Assembly: GCF_000271485.2 (NCBI RefSeq)
Contig: NZ_AKVN02000001.1
Coordinates: 3,063,501 to 3,127,500 of the forward strand
DNA: 64,000 bases
Direction: 5' to 3'
From: Pelosinus fermentans DSM 17108
GTDB taxonomy: Bacteria > Bacillota > Negativicutes > DSM-13327
Shown here piece by piece: positions 18,217-27,158 of this stretch. Both the position numbers and the translations under genes were made by a program. The number at the start of each line of letters is the position of its first letter. Positions within the stretch are counted from its first letter, which is position 1. The notes beneath the pieces were generated by a model. That model was not told where the DNA came from. It searched no databases and saw only the letters and a list, made by a program, of their open reading frames with translations.

Positions 18217-19074
18217 TTATTTTTGCTCTATTAAGGATACATAAAGATCTTGCATCGCTTTTGCATCTGCTGCCTGCGTACCAGCAGACTCACAAATCAC
18301 TCGAGGTGTAAAACCACGTTTAGCACAAACAGCAACAAAAGGCTCATAGGGAGGACCAAATTCATCTGCAAAAGTCCAATGACGTTTTTCGCCCCCTTTT
18401 GTAAACTCAATGGGACTAAAGTGAATATGCAGATTTTTCGCTACTTCCTTTCCTAAAGTTTCTCCCACCTTATCAAAAACAGCTTCAAATTCCTCTTCTG
18501 TTGTATATTTTCCCCCTGTTACCGCATGCAAATGTCCAAAATCTACAGTAGGTATAAGCCATTCGGATAAAGTGCATACAGCAAGAACTTCATCTAATGA
18601 TCCCAATTGATTTTGTTTGCCCATGGTCTCTGGACAAAGATAGATGCCAGTTAGTCCTCGCTTATCTACTAATTCCAATAGGGTAAAAAGGGCGCGTTTT
18701 ACATTTTCCATTGCCACTTTCCGATCTTGCTTACCCAACCCTCCCATATGGAAAACAATGCGGTCAGCTCCCATCCAGTAAGCAACTTCTAGGGATTTCA
18801 AAAAATGATTTTGTGTATTTCCAATAATTTTTACATCGTCTGTGGACAAGCTAATATAATAGGGAGCATGTATACTTAGTTTCACTCCATACTTTGCAGC
18901 TTGCTGCCCAATTTTTATGGCTGTCTCCTCTTTTATATTCACGCCGCGAGTACATTGGTATTCATAAGCCATCAGTTTCAGCATATCCAGCCATGCTGGT
19001 ATCTCCACCGATGCTTTGTAGCCAGCTGCATAGAAAGCATCGGGATTGCCTCCTGGTCCAAATTGTGCGCGCAT
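18217..19074 (-). CDS. Endonuclease IV-like TIM-barrel protein (AP endonuclease family 2)
   Basis: 285 residues. The nine metal-ligand positions of endonuclease IV can largely be traced: HAPYY (about 69), FHMGG (about 109), PETMG (about 145), VDFGHLH (about 178-182), HIHFS (about 217), a KRHW segment (about 230) and CESAG (about 263). This supports a trinuclear-zinc AP endonuclease/3'-phosphodiesterase acting in base-excision repair. The family also contains sugar isomerases, so activity is inferred. GATGGTGA lies before the ATG. It follows trmL by 34 bp and precedes ylbF, probably in one transcript. Confidence 0.82.
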   Translation of the reverse strand: MRAQFGPGGNPDAFYAAGYKASVEIPAWLDMLKLMAYEYQCTRGVNIKEETAIKIGQQAAKYGVKLSIHAPYYISLSTDDVKIIGNTQNHFLKSLEVAYWMGADRIVFHMGGLGKQDRKVAMENVKRALFTLLELVDKRGLTGIYLCPETMGKQNQLGSLDEVLAVCTLSEWLIPTVDFGHLHAVTGGKYTTEEEFEAVFDKVGETLGKEVAKNLHIHFSPIEFTKGGEKRHWTFADEFGPPYEPFVAVCAKRGFTPRVICESAGTQAADAKAMQDLYVSLIEQK

Positions 19075-19108
19075 TATGTTTCACCATCTTTTCAATATTT
19101 ATAGATTC

Positions 19109-19567
19109 TTATTTTAAACCTATAAATTGCTGCTGTCGAAGAGCCTCGTATATCACGATCGCAGCAGAATTTGATAGGTTAAGGGATCTGGCATCACTAA
19201 CCATAGGAATACGAATGCAGTTTTCTTTATGTTCTGTTAGTAACGATTCAGGTAAACCAGCCGTTTCCTTGCCAAATACTAAAAAATCATCTGCTTTAAA
19301 CTGAATTTGACTATAATGCTGATCAGCTTTTGTTGTGTTAAAATAAAAATTATGTCCTTTATATAATTCTATCACTTCAGCAAAATTTTCATGACTATGT
19401 ACTTTCACTAAATTCCAATAATCCAGGCCAGCCCTTTTCAAATACTTATCTTCAATCGAGAATCCTAAAGGTTTTACTAAATGAAGCTCCGTATCTGTTG
19501 CTGCACACAATCGCGCTATATTACCTGTATTTCCAGGAATTTCAGGTTCAACTAATACAATATGCAT
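19109..19567 (-). CDS. trmL: tRNA (cytidine(34)-2'-O)-methyltransferase
   Basis: SPOUT-class methyltransferase that 2'-O-methylates the wobble base of tRNA-Leu isoacceptors using SAM. 152 residues. Motif 1 is VEPEIPGNTGNIARLCAAT (residues 6-24), motif 2 LVFGKETAGLP (about 93-103) and motif 3 IPMVSDARSLNLSNSAAIVIYEA (about 118-140), the trefoil-knot SAM site. TGAGGTG precedes the ATG. Length and motifs are those of TrmL rather than TrmH or TrmJ. Confidence 0.94.
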   Translation of the reverse strand: MHIVLVEPEIPGNTGNIARLCAATDTELHLVKPLGFSIEDKYLKRAGLDYWNLVKVHSHENFAEVIELYKGHNFYFNTTKADQHYSQIQFKADDFLVFGKETAGLPESLLTEHKENCIRIPMVSDARSLNLSNSAAIVIYEALRQQQFIGLK

Positions 19568-19642
19568 GATAACACCTCATTTTTATATCATTTCCAAATA
19601 CTTAATTATTACATATACTTTCACAATTTAAAATAAAGAAAT

Positions 19643-21076
19643 TCATTTAGCCATTACGCCTTTTTCTTTTGCAGGAAACACAACCATCATAAATACCATG
19701 ATGATAATGGTTAAAACAATCCCGGTAGATTGAGCATTTAATATTCCAATTCCTTTTCCATCATTACCAAACTGCAGGACCACAGTAGTCAAAACTCCAG
19801 CAATTGCGCATATAAAGGCAGCTTTAGTAGAGGGTCGCCTTGAAAACAGACCAAATAATAAAGGAGCTGTTAATGACACGGACATTAACGAATAAAAGAT
19901 AGACAATGCCGTAATGATATTAGGCAGTAGTAAAGCAATGCTAATACCGAGAATTCCAGCTGCCACGGTAACGATGCGGCTCATTTTCAGTAATTCCTCA
20001 TCTGAGGTTTCAGGTTTAATAAAGGTTTTATACAAATCTTTCGTAAAAGATGTTGTTATCATATATAATACTGCGTCGGCAGCACTAACCTCGGCTGAGA
20101 AGATGGCTGCCAAAGCAAATGCAGAAGCCCAAAATGGCATAAATTCTTTCATAACAATCGGCAATGCCAATTCACTCTGCGACAAGTTCGGAAATGCTGC
20201 AAAAGCACACATTCCTAGTATAACAGGGACAATGGCAAAAGCAAATTGCACCAAAGCATTAAGAGCTGTGCCAATTCTTACTGTAGCTACATCACGAGCT
20301 CCATATACCTTCCCAATTAAACCTGGAGAAATAAAAAAAGATGGCGTTAACATTAAAAAATAACCAATAATCATAGTAATTCCAATGCCGTCAAAACTCA
20401 TATAGGCTTCAGCCTTATTGGCATCTGCTATGTTTTGTCCGATTAGTGCAGTAAGCCCTTCCCAACCGCCTATATAATGCAATGCAAAGGGAACGGCTAA
20501 TAAGAATCCAACAAACTTTACTACGATTTGAATGCTATTTACAAATGTCGCGGCGAGCAGCCCTCCAGCACCAAAATATAAGATCACTACAATAGAACCA
20601 ACCAAAATCCCCGCTGTTTTACCAGTACCAGCTACAGCGGTCAAAATCCAGGCAATTCCCATTAACTGTCCCGCAAAAATTGCCAGGGTGCCAATAGCCA
20701 TCATTAATGATATGAAGCCTCGAAAATTTCGATTATAACGATAATCCAGATAATCTCCCAATGTATACAAGTTATACTCTTTTGCCACGCGCCAAATCGC
20801 AGGACCAACAATAAAGGCTAGTATGACAGAACCTACAGCTGAAGAAGCAATCCACCACCAAGCGGAAATACCAAATTTATAACCAACGCCGGCTACGCCA
20901 ACGGTGGAACCAGCACCAATGTTAGGTGCAATTAAGGTAGTAAATAAAAGAGCAGGTCCTAGCCTTCTGCCAGCGACAAAAAAATCAGATGCACCTTTAA
21001 CTCCCTTAGTAGCAATAAAACCTACAGCAACTAAAATACATGCATATACAATAATAGCTATTAAATACGGGTTCAT
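19643..21076 (-). CDS. Sodium:solute symporter (SSS family)
   Basis: 477-residue membrane protein with about 13 segments that couples sodium entry to uptake of a small solute. The SSS signature region around GARDVATVRIGTALNA and the early motif FFVAGRRLGPALLFTT are present. Substrate cannot be assigned; relatives carry proline, pantothenate, acetate or sugars. AAGGAG lies before the ATG. The leader between the promoter and the start holds a strong hairpin (21106-21146). Confidence 0.88.
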   Translation of the reverse strand: MNPYLIAIIVYACILVAVGFIATKGVKGASDFFVAGRRLGPALLFTTLIAPNIGAGSTVGVAGVGYKFGISAWWWIASSAVGSVILAFIVGPAIWRVAKEYNLYTLGDYLDYRYNRNFRGFISLMMAIGTLAIFAGQLMGIAWILTAVAGTGKTAGILVGSIVVILYFGAGGLLAATFVNSIQIVVKFVGFLLAVPFALHYIGGWEGLTALIGQNIADANKAEAYMSFDGIGITMIIGYFLMLTPSFFISPGLIGKVYGARDVATVRIGTALNALVQFAFAIVPVILGMCAFAAFPNLSQSELALPIVMKEFMPFWASAFALAAIFSAEVSAADAVLYMITTSFTKDLYKTFIKPETSDEELLKMSRIVTVAAGILGISIALLLPNIITALSIFYSLMSVSLTAPLLFGLFSRRPSTKAAFICAIAGVLTTVVLQFGNDGKGIGILNAQSTGIVLTIIIMVFMMVVFPAKEKGVMAK

Positions 21077-21105
21077 GTTTACATTCTCCTTTTCAATAAC
21101 AAATA

Positions 21106-21146
21106 CCTAAAGCTTTGATTACCAACTATACAATCAAAACTTTAGG
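21106..21146 (-). promoter_or_regulatory. Inverted repeat in the leader of the sodium symporter gene
   Basis: 15-bp inverted repeat with one mismatch, CCTAAAGCTTTGATT (21106-21120) and AATCAAAACTTTAGG (21132-21146), 11-nt loop, 30 nt before the symporter start. No gene upstream on this strand would need a terminator, so an operator or attenuator is more likely. Confidence 0.5.
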
Positions 21147-21333
21147 CATTATGAACTGCAATAAATATACTATATTATTTCATACAAATCAACATCGTAT
21201 CCCTCTAATGCTTGCATTTATAGTGCACATTAAATTTGTTTTTATCTGCGTCATCTTAAAAATAATCATAAAAACAAAAGAACAGTAGAATAATACCTAT
21301 GTAAGTAACATCTTATCATAAGGAGGAATTGTT

Positions 21334-21540
21334 ATGACTGTACAAAAAGACTTGCAAAAAGCTGTCGCTGCAGCTGAATCAGCAAAAGGAACCTATGCAA
21401 CCTTCGCCCAATCAACTGACGATCAAACAGCCAAACAACTATTTACACAGATGTCACAGGATATGGATCAACATATCAGCCAACTCAACAGCCGCCTTAA
21501 CGTCACCGAGCAAAATCAACTTAATAGTCAAGCAGACTAA
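21334..21540 (+). CDS. DUF1657 protein
   Basis: 68-residue helical protein of the DUF1657 family, recognisable from MTVQKDLQKAVAAAESAKGT at the N-terminus and the MSQDMDQHISQLNSRLN helix. The family is found mostly in endospore formers, often beside spoVA-type or DUF421 genes, and is thought to be spore-associated; its function is not known. AAGGAGG lies 8 nt before the ATG. It stands alone here, divergent from the sodium symporter, and has its own hairpin terminator. Confidence 0.85.
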   Translation: MTVQKDLQKAVAAAESAKGTYATFAQSTDDQTAKQLFTQMSQDMDQHISQLNSRLNVTEQNQLNSQAD

Positions 21541-21543
21541 CAA

Positions 21544-21575
21544 ATAAGGGGGTAGTAAATGACTGCCCCCCTTAT
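21544..21575 (+). terminator. Terminator after the DUF1657 gene
   Basis: ATAAGGGGG (21544-21552) pairs with CCCCCTTAT (21567-21575) with additional pairing inside the loop; followed by a T-rich but broken run. Confidence 0.75.
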
Positions 21576-21621
21576 CATTTATTCATTTAATCTGTTATGC
21601 AGACGTTAACATACATTCTTT

Positions 21622-22155
21622 CTAGCAGCTACTTTTTTCAATAATCCCTTCACTTAATGCCTTTTCCTCCACTGGAATTCGAATACCCAGAATTAACCAA
21701 GCATTACATAGAGTCGCGAGAGCTGCTGTGATTGCAGCTCCAAATAGTAAGGGTACAACCAGCAATTCGATGGCTACAGCTACATAATTGGGATGTTTTA
21801 TATATTGATATGGTCCTTTAGAAATTAGCTTTCGGCCAGGAATGACTAGAATTCGAGTGTTCCAAGCCTTCCCCAAACTACCAATACACCAATATCTCAC
21901 TACTTGAGCAATAACAAATAAACTCAGCCATACATACCATAACTCACTAATGGCAACTTTACCTATGCCGCTCTCTACGATCCAGCCGATAAACCAGCAG
22001 CCATGTAAAATAAAAAATAAAGAGTAATGCTCCTTACCAAACTCCTGTGCCCCAGCTGCCACTGACCACTTATAGTTATTTTCAGCTATGTATAGCTCTA
22101 AAAGACGCTGACTGATTAGAATACATGCCATTATCAAAACCCATAGGCTCACCAT
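21622..22155 (-). CDS. Isoprenylcysteine carboxyl methyltransferase-family protein (BpsB-like)
   Basis: 177-residue membrane protein with about five segments. The ICMT family signature lies in KGPYQYIKHPNYVAVAIELL (about 113-132), followed by the Glu-rich RIPVEEKAL that completes the SAM site. It overlaps the type III polyketide synthase by 7 nt (ATGGTGA). In Bacillus subtilis the equivalent pair is BpsA-BpsB, where BpsB O-methylates alkylpyrones, so the same role is likely here. The protein ends in SSC just before its stop. Confidence 0.87.
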   Translation of the reverse strand: MVSLWVLIMACILISQRLLELYIAENNYKWSVAAGAQEFGKEHYSLFFILHGCWFIGWIVESGIGKVAISELWYVWLSLFVIAQVVRYWCIGSLGKAWNTRILVIPGRKLISKGPYQYIKHPNYVAVAIELLVVPLLFGAAITAALATLCNAWLILGIRIPVEEKALSEGIIEKSSC

Positions 22156-23195
22156 TTGAATAGTACCTGTTCCGCACTAAAGCCAGGTCCTAGTGCTAAC
22201 ATAATTCCATATTCATCTTTTGCCGGTGTTTCAGCCATAAATTTTTCTAATACAAATAAAATGGAAGCGCTAGACATGTTGCCATAATCAATTAGTATCT
22301 TATATGCATGAGATAGCTGATCTTTACTGATATTCAAACTACCCGAATATGCGTCCAGTACCTTTGCTCCACCAGGATGAACAACATAATGAGCTATTTT
22401 TTCTTGCTCGATTCCCCATTTGCCGCAAGCCTCTTGTAATAAATCTGGTAAATAACGGCGTACAATGCTAGGAATATCTCGAGAAAACCGTACCTTAAGA
22501 CCTGTCTCAACTAACTCCCATCCCATAATGTCTTCTGAATTGGGAAACAAGGTACTATGATTTCCTAAAATAGCAGGTCCTTCACCGTTCATGGTTATCA
22601 ATACCGCAGCCGCCCCATCTGCAAAAATGCTGGTACCAACTATATTGGATTTAGAAAAATCATTTCTTTGAAAAGTAAGACTGCAAAGTTCCACAGCTAC
22701 CAACAATATTGATTTTCCTGGCATGCTATAAGCAAGTTCATTAGCTCGTGCTAATCCAGCAGCTCCTCCCCCGCAGCCAAGTCCCCAAATAGGCAGTCGC
22801 CTTGTATGAGGTGATAATTCCAACCGATCAATTAGCTTAGCATCTAAGGTGGGAGTCGCAATACCAGTAGAAGTCACAAAGATAACCATACCGATATCCA
22901 TCGGCTTTACATTCCCTCTCGTCATTGCCTGAGATGCTGCCTTTTCTGCAAGTTCAAGGGCTACTTCTTTAAATATTTGATTCGCTTCTGAAAAAGAATG
23001 AGGAGCAGCATACCATTCCAGCGGCCGAGATAAGTACCGTACTTTGACGCAGCTATTCTCAAAAATGGGAAGCAGCTTATCAATATGTTCTACATGGGAA
23101 CGAAACATACTCGCAACAAATTCTTTTATCTCTTTTTGCTCTAAAGCATAATGAGGTACTGCTGTACCGATAGCCTGTATTGTAGGCTTCACCAT
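22149..23195 (-). CDS. Type III polyketide synthase (alkylpyrone synthase, BpsA-like)
   Basis: Chalcone synthase-fold enzyme that extends fatty acyl-CoA with malonyl-CoA to make alkylpyrones. 348 residues from the ATG at 23195, which GGTGGTGA precedes; the reading frame is open 66 nt further up but without a ribosome site. The catalytic triad is visible: Cys in GLGCGGGAAGLARA, His in VVHPGGAKVLD and Asn in DYGNMSSASILF. Cotranscribed with a BpsB-like methyltransferase. Products are probably membrane-associated lipids. Chain length cannot be predicted. Confidence 0.92.
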   Translation of the reverse strand: MVKPTIQAIGTAVPHYALEQKEIKEFVASMFRSHVEHIDKLLPIFENSCVKVRYLSRPLEWYAAPHSFSEANQIFKEVALELAEKAASQAMTRGNVKPMDIGMVIFVTSTGIATPTLDAKLIDRLELSPHTRRLPIWGLGCGGGAAGLARANELAYSMPGKSILLVAVELCSLTFQRNDFSKSNIVGTSIFADGAAAVLITMNGEGPAILGNHSTLFPNSEDIMGWELVETGLKVRFSRDIPSIVRRYLPDLLQEACGKWGIEQEKIAHYVVHPGGAKVLDAYSGSLNISKDQLSHAYKILIDYGNMSSASILFVLEKFMAETPAKDEYGIMLALGPGFSAEQVLFKW

Positions 23196-23362
23196 ATAAT
23201 CACCACCAATTGGTATTTTTAATACTACTACACTATTAAGCAATACATTGAAAAATACCATTTTAGGTAAATTATAAAATTACTCTCTATGCTAAGACCA
23301 ACTTACTATATGATAATTGCATAAAATTTTTATTGCATTATTCAATTAATGTACATTTATAA

Positions 23363-23397
23363 AATTAACCCCTCTGTTTATTTAAGAGGGGTTAATT
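23363..23397. terminator. Terminator after the glutamate-synthase-like gene
   Basis: Perfect 13-bp inverted repeat AATTAACCCCTCT / AGAGGGGTTAATT with a 9-nt loop, just after the minus-strand stop at 23402 and before the polyketide genes. Confidence 0.88.
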
Positions 23398-23401
23398 ACT
23401 G

Positions 23402-24757
23402 TCACTTTTCTGTGCTTTTTCTTTCTTCCCGATGGCTGCCTGCATAGCGAATGGCAGCAAATTCTGCCAGGTCTTTTTCTACAGTTACCAGATCACTGCG
23501 ATTTAGCTCTTTAATGCTTTTTTTCCCCACAGCTTGTACGGCTAGCTGCATTTCACTCTTACAAGAAGATAGAAAGTTTGCTAGATGATTGGCAGCTGCA
23601 TCGATGTGAAGTTTATCCGTTAACTTGCCTGTATATAATAACATTTGCGAAGGGGGCGCCTGTGGCAGTGCCTTTGTCATTTGGGTATGTAACGCAGCCA
23701 GTAAAGCAATCGTTCCAATATAAACTGCATCCGCTCCTAGAGCCAGGGCTTTTAGAAAGTGCCCTGGAGTCGTTAATCCACCGGCAATAATCACACTAAA
23801 ACGCTCACGTAAATTATTTTTTACGAGCCAATCGATCGTTCGTACAAGGGTATAAAAGGTCGGCAGCCCCACATTATCTTGTAAAGTTGGATTCGCAACT
23901 GCTGTCCCGCCCTCAGAACCATCTACGACAATATAATCTGCTTTTGTCTGAGCAATAACCGCCAGTTCATATTCAATATAGTCAGTACCAGCTATTTTGA
24001 CTCCTATGGGAACATCATACTGCGCTTTCATATCATCGATCATCTTAATATAATCTTGTGTCGAATTTTTCCCAGGCATGCGCGCATATACAGTGGCATC
24101 TTCACCTTTTTTTAGCCCCCATGCATTGCGCAGATGCTCATCAATATCTTCAGCCTTCATTGTAGAATCAACCGCACCGCCCCAAGCTCCCTGACCTAAT
24201 TGAATTTCAATCGCATCCAGCTGCTTTAGCTGCTCCTGACCACTCAATTGACCTCCACGATGGTATTGTCCAATTAAGAATCGAGCTGCTCCCCGTTCTT
24301 CCTCAGTAACGGCAGACTCTCCTGTATTCGTTGAGGTTCCGACTATCGTTGCTCCCTTAGCCAGAGCAATTTTTATCGGCAAACTTAGCGACCCACCATA
24401 AGACATTCCTGTAATCATGATAGGCAGTTCAAGCTGCAGAGGTTTTTTAGCCTTTGGTCCAATAATCGTTTTCATGGTAATTCCGGTATAGTCAGAAGTA
24501 GGTAATTCAAACAATTGCTTTGGGTTTAGCAGCAGCTTATCCCATGGAGATAGAACCACCGGACTGCCTAAGGGTCGTGCCAATTCTTTGCCAGCCTCAG
24601 CACGCATAGCAGCTTCCATCATAGCTCGCGGTGATAACTTTTCTGCAACTGTAACCATTAAGAAGGGGTTGTCCTTATAATCCTCCGTAAGCATCTTTGT
24701 CATTACTTCATCCATTGAGGGATCCATAAGTTTCATCATCATCCAGCTTAATAACAT
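23402..24757 (-). CDS. FMN-binding glutamate synthase-like protein
   Basis: 451 residues matching the central FMN/glutamate-synthesis domain of GltB (TIM barrel) without the glutamine amidotransferase or the GXGXG domain. Visible: PIMITGMSYGGSLSLPIKIALAKGA-type substrate barrel start, GTSTNTGESAV, GQGAWGGAVD, then KIAGTDYIEYELAV, DGSEGGTAVANP and the FMN phosphate region IAGGLTTPGHFLKALALGADAVYIGT. No clear CxxxxxCxxxxC iron-sulfur cluster of GltB is seen. Stand-alone relatives are widespread in anaerobes; physiological reaction unproven. It may be an oxidoreductase using another amino donor. Single gene between terminators. Confidence 0.82.
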   Translation of the reverse strand: MLLSWMMMKLMDPSMDEVMTKMLTEDYKDNPFLMVTVAEKLSPRAMMEAAMRAEAGKELARPLGSPVVLSPWDKLLLNPKQLFELPTSDYTGITMKTIIGPKAKKPLQLELPIMITGMSYGGSLSLPIKIALAKGATIVGTSTNTGESAVTEEERGAARFLIGQYHRGGQLSGQEQLKQLDAIEIQLGQGAWGGAVDSTMKAEDIDEHLRNAWGLKKGEDATVYARMPGKNSTQDYIKMIDDMKAQYDVPIGVKIAGTDYIEYELAVIAQTKADYIVVDGSEGGTAVANPTLQDNVGLPTFYTLVRTIDWLVKNNLRERFSVIIAGGLTTPGHFLKALALGADAVYIGTIALLAALHTQMTKALPQAPPSQMLLYTGKLTDKLHIDAAANHLANFLSSCKSEMQLAVQAVGKKSIKELNRSDLVTVEKDLAEFAAIRYAGSHREERKSTEK

Positions 24758-24844
24758 CGTAACACCTCCAATATTTAGTATGTATATTTAAGATCTATAT
24801 TATAACTGAACTGCTTTAAAAAACTTTCTCGCAGTAATAAAAAT

Positions 24845-24878
24845 ACGAGAAAGTGGAAATTGATTGCCACCTTCTCGT
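24845..24878 (-). terminator. Terminator after the YmaF gene
   Basis: ACGAGAAAGTGG (24845-24856) and CCACCTTCTCGT (24867-24878) form a 12-bp stem with one mismatch; on the minus strand it ends in ATTTTTATT. Confidence 0.85.
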
Positions 24879-24884
24879 TCCTTT

Positions 24885-25337
24885 TTAGTTATATTCTTCA
24901 TCATCAGGACGTTTATATTTATATTTACAGGGTTTTTTATCTTCCTCATCATCCACACATATATTGGGTCCTAGGCCAGTAACATCAGAAAAATTATGAC
25001 AATGACCATCGTTCATGCTTGTACGGCCTTCATAATAATGAGTATGAGAGCCATCCGGCATGGCAATTGCCCGGTCTGTCATAACATCCACCCAATGCCA
25101 GTGGCCTCTAGAATTCTCAGCCGCAAAAGATGTCCGCGTACGAATTTGATGAACATGAGACCGTCCTTCCACCCTAGCAGGTTCAGTAACACCTAAAAAC
25201 ATATGCTGATGATCATCTGAAACATCTGTTTCCGTAGTATACACATGTACATGGACATTATCCATATTATCTTCATTGCTGCCTGTTATATATTTGTCAT
25301 GGTCCACCATATATTTTCGCTCTTCATCATTAAGCAT
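24885..25337 (-). CDS. YmaF family histidine-rich protein
   Basis: 150 residues from the ATG at 25337, chosen because AGGAGGTGTGG precedes it; the frame is open further upstream but without a start signal. The protein is a series of H-x-H motifs at even intervals: HVHVY, DHQHMF, SHVHQI, GHWHWV, SHTHYY and GHCHNF. This is the YmaF family, found in spore formers; no biochemical role is established. The repeated His pairs suggest metal binding. The C-terminus is acidic then basic (DDEEDKKPCKYKYKRPDDEEYN) and poorly conserved. Divergent from hydG. Confidence 0.83.
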   Translation of the reverse strand: MLNDEERKYMVDHDKYITGSNEDNMDNVHVHVYTTETDVSDDHQHMFLGVTEPARVEGRSHVHQIRTRTSFAAENSRGHWHWVDVMTDRAIAMPDGSHTHYYEGRTSMNDGHCHNFSDVTGLGPNICVDDEEDKKPCKYKYKRPDDEEYN

Positions 25338-25662
25338 TCTCCCCACACCTCCTATAAGTATCCATAGTATTATATGCGGAATATTTTTATTTGTGCTCTC
25401 TAAGAGCTCTTCCATATAAAAATGATCTGTCAATATGTTAGGTTCTCGTAGTGTGAAGCATCCAAAGAATAATTGCTTAGATGCCATTTCCTCCTATAAT
25501 AACAATAACTTTTCTTTAAAACTATATATTCTTGCTGAAAAGTATTATATAATGGTAGTCAAAATTAAAAACATATATTCATGTAAAGCCGATGAACAAA
25601 GTAGAATTTGTCATCTGCAAAAGATAACGACTGATTTATCGTATTACAAGGAGGCCATTTAA

Positions 25663-27090
25663 TTGATTTCTAACAAGGAACGAACACCCGACGATTTTAT
25701 TAATGACGAGGTAATTCTTCAGTTACTTCACGAAGCGAAAACAAAATCTCAGGATAAAGAACTCGTTAGCAGTATTATTGCGAAAGCTAACCAGTACCAT
25801 GGTTTATCAGCATCTGAAGTCGCCATTCTTTTAGAAGTGACTGATCCAGACATATTGGAATCCATGTACGCTGTTGCGGCTGATATAAAACAAAAAATTT
25901 ATGGCACACGTATTGTATTATTTGCACCACTTTATATCTCCAGCCACTGTATCAACGATTGTTCGTATTGCGGCTACCGCAGCGGCAATCCAAGCCAAGT
26001 ACGCCGTCATCTATCCATGGCTGAAGTAAAGCAAGAGGTAGAGATCATTCAATCCTTAGGTCACAAGCGCTTAGTGCTGGAAGCTGGCGAAGATCAAGAT
26101 AACTGTTCTATCGACTATGTTGTCGATACCATTAAAGAAATTTATAATGTGAAAAATAAAAACGGCAGCATACGCCGTGTTAATATTAACGTTGCCGCTA
26201 CCACCATTGACGAATACAAAAAATTACAACAAGCCCAGATTGGCACTTATATCTTATTTCAAGAAACCTACCACCGTCCAACCTATGGGATACTGCATCC
26301 TTCTGGGCCCAAAAAAGATTATAACTGGCATACCACTGCCATGGATAGAGCCATGCAGGCAGGCATCGATGACGTTGGTATCGGGGTACTTTATGGACTC
26401 TATGATTATAAATATGACACGATTGCTATGTTTTTACATGCCGAGCACTTAGAAAATGCCTTTGGTGTCGGACCTCATACTATCTCAGTACCCCGCCTCA
26501 GACCAGCTGACAGTATTAACCTTGAAACCTTTCCCCACCTTGTGAATGATGAAGACTTTAAAAAAATCATTGCTATCATTCGCTTAGCAGTGCCTTATAC
26601 AGGGATTATTTTATCAACCAGAGAGCATCCTGAGTTAAGAGACAAGCTTCTTACGTATGGTGTTTCACAAATTAGTGCCGGTTCCTGTACGGGTGTAGGC
26701 GGTTATCAAGAAACTCAAGAAGATTCTGTCGCAGCAAAGGGAGCCATGCAGTTTGAAACAGGGGACAATCGTTCTCCAGATGAAATCATCTCTATGCTAT
26801 GCGAAAAAAACTATATACCCAGCTATTGTACAGCTTGTTATCGTCAGGGACGCACAGGTGATCGCTTTATGAGTCTTGCTAAAAGTGGTGAAATACAAAA
26901 TGTTTGTTTGCCTAATGCTTTATTGACTTTTAAAGAGTATCTGCTTGACTATGGTGATGAGGCGCTAAAAAAAGTAGGCGAAACTATGATTACCAAAAAC
27001 CTTGCTTCGATACCACAGGAAAGTGTCCGCACTAAAACCATCAAGCGTCTAAAAGAAATTGAAAACGGTGCCCGTGATCTATACTTTTAG
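25663..27090 (+). CDS. hydG: [FeFe] hydrogenase H-cluster maturase HydG (radical SAM tyrosine lyase)
   Basis: Radical SAM enzyme that splits tyrosine to p-cresol, CO and cyanide and builds the Fe(CO)2(CN) synthon of the hydrogenase H-cluster. 475 residues. The SAM cluster is C96-x3-C100-x2-C103 in CINDCSYCGY; the C-terminal auxiliary cluster is CTACYRQ...NVCLP (C-x2-C-x22-C, about 388-414), which distinguishes HydG from ThiH. The start is a TTG at 25663, with GGAGG 8 nt upstream. hydE and hydF are not in the window; the likely client hydrogenase is at 53216-54598. Confidence 0.95.
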   Translation: MISNKERTPDDFINDEVILQLLHEAKTKSQDKELVSSIIAKANQYHGLSASEVAILLEVTDPDILESMYAVAADIKQKIYGTRIVLFAPLYISSHCINDCSYCGYRSGNPSQVRRHLSMAEVKQEVEIIQSLGHKRLVLEAGEDQDNCSIDYVVDTIKEIYNVKNKNGSIRRVNINVAATTIDEYKKLQQAQIGTYILFQETYHRPTYGILHPSGPKKDYNWHTTAMDRAMQAGIDDVGIGVLYGLYDYKYDTIAMFLHAEHLENAFGVGPHTISVPRLRPADSINLETFPHLVNDEDFKKIIAIIRLAVPYTGIILSTREHPELRDKLLTYGVSQISAGSCTGVGGYQETQEDSVAAKGAMQFETGDNRSPDEIISMLCEKNYIPSYCTACYRQGRTGDRFMSLAKSGEIQNVCLPNALLTFKEYLLDYGDEALKKVGETMITKNLASIPQESVRTKTIKRLKEIENGARDLYF

Positions 27091-27105
27091 ATCACGACCA
27101 TTCAA

Positions 27106-27152
27106 AAAAGGTTAGAGGAGACCACCAAACCAGAGGTCTCCCCTAACCTTTT
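27106..27152. terminator. Bidirectional terminator between hydG and nrfA
   Basis: AAAAGGTTAGAGGAGACC and GGTCTCCCCTAACCTTTT form an 18-bp stem with one mismatch around an 11-nt loop, flanked by A- and T-runs, between convergent genes. Confidence 0.92.
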
Positions 27153-27158
27153 TCTTAT

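Noticed and set aside
22149-23261. Longer 370-residue form of the polyketide synthase
   Set aside because: The extra 22 residues lack a ribosome site and are not like family N-termini; the ATG at 23195 has GGTGGTGA before it.
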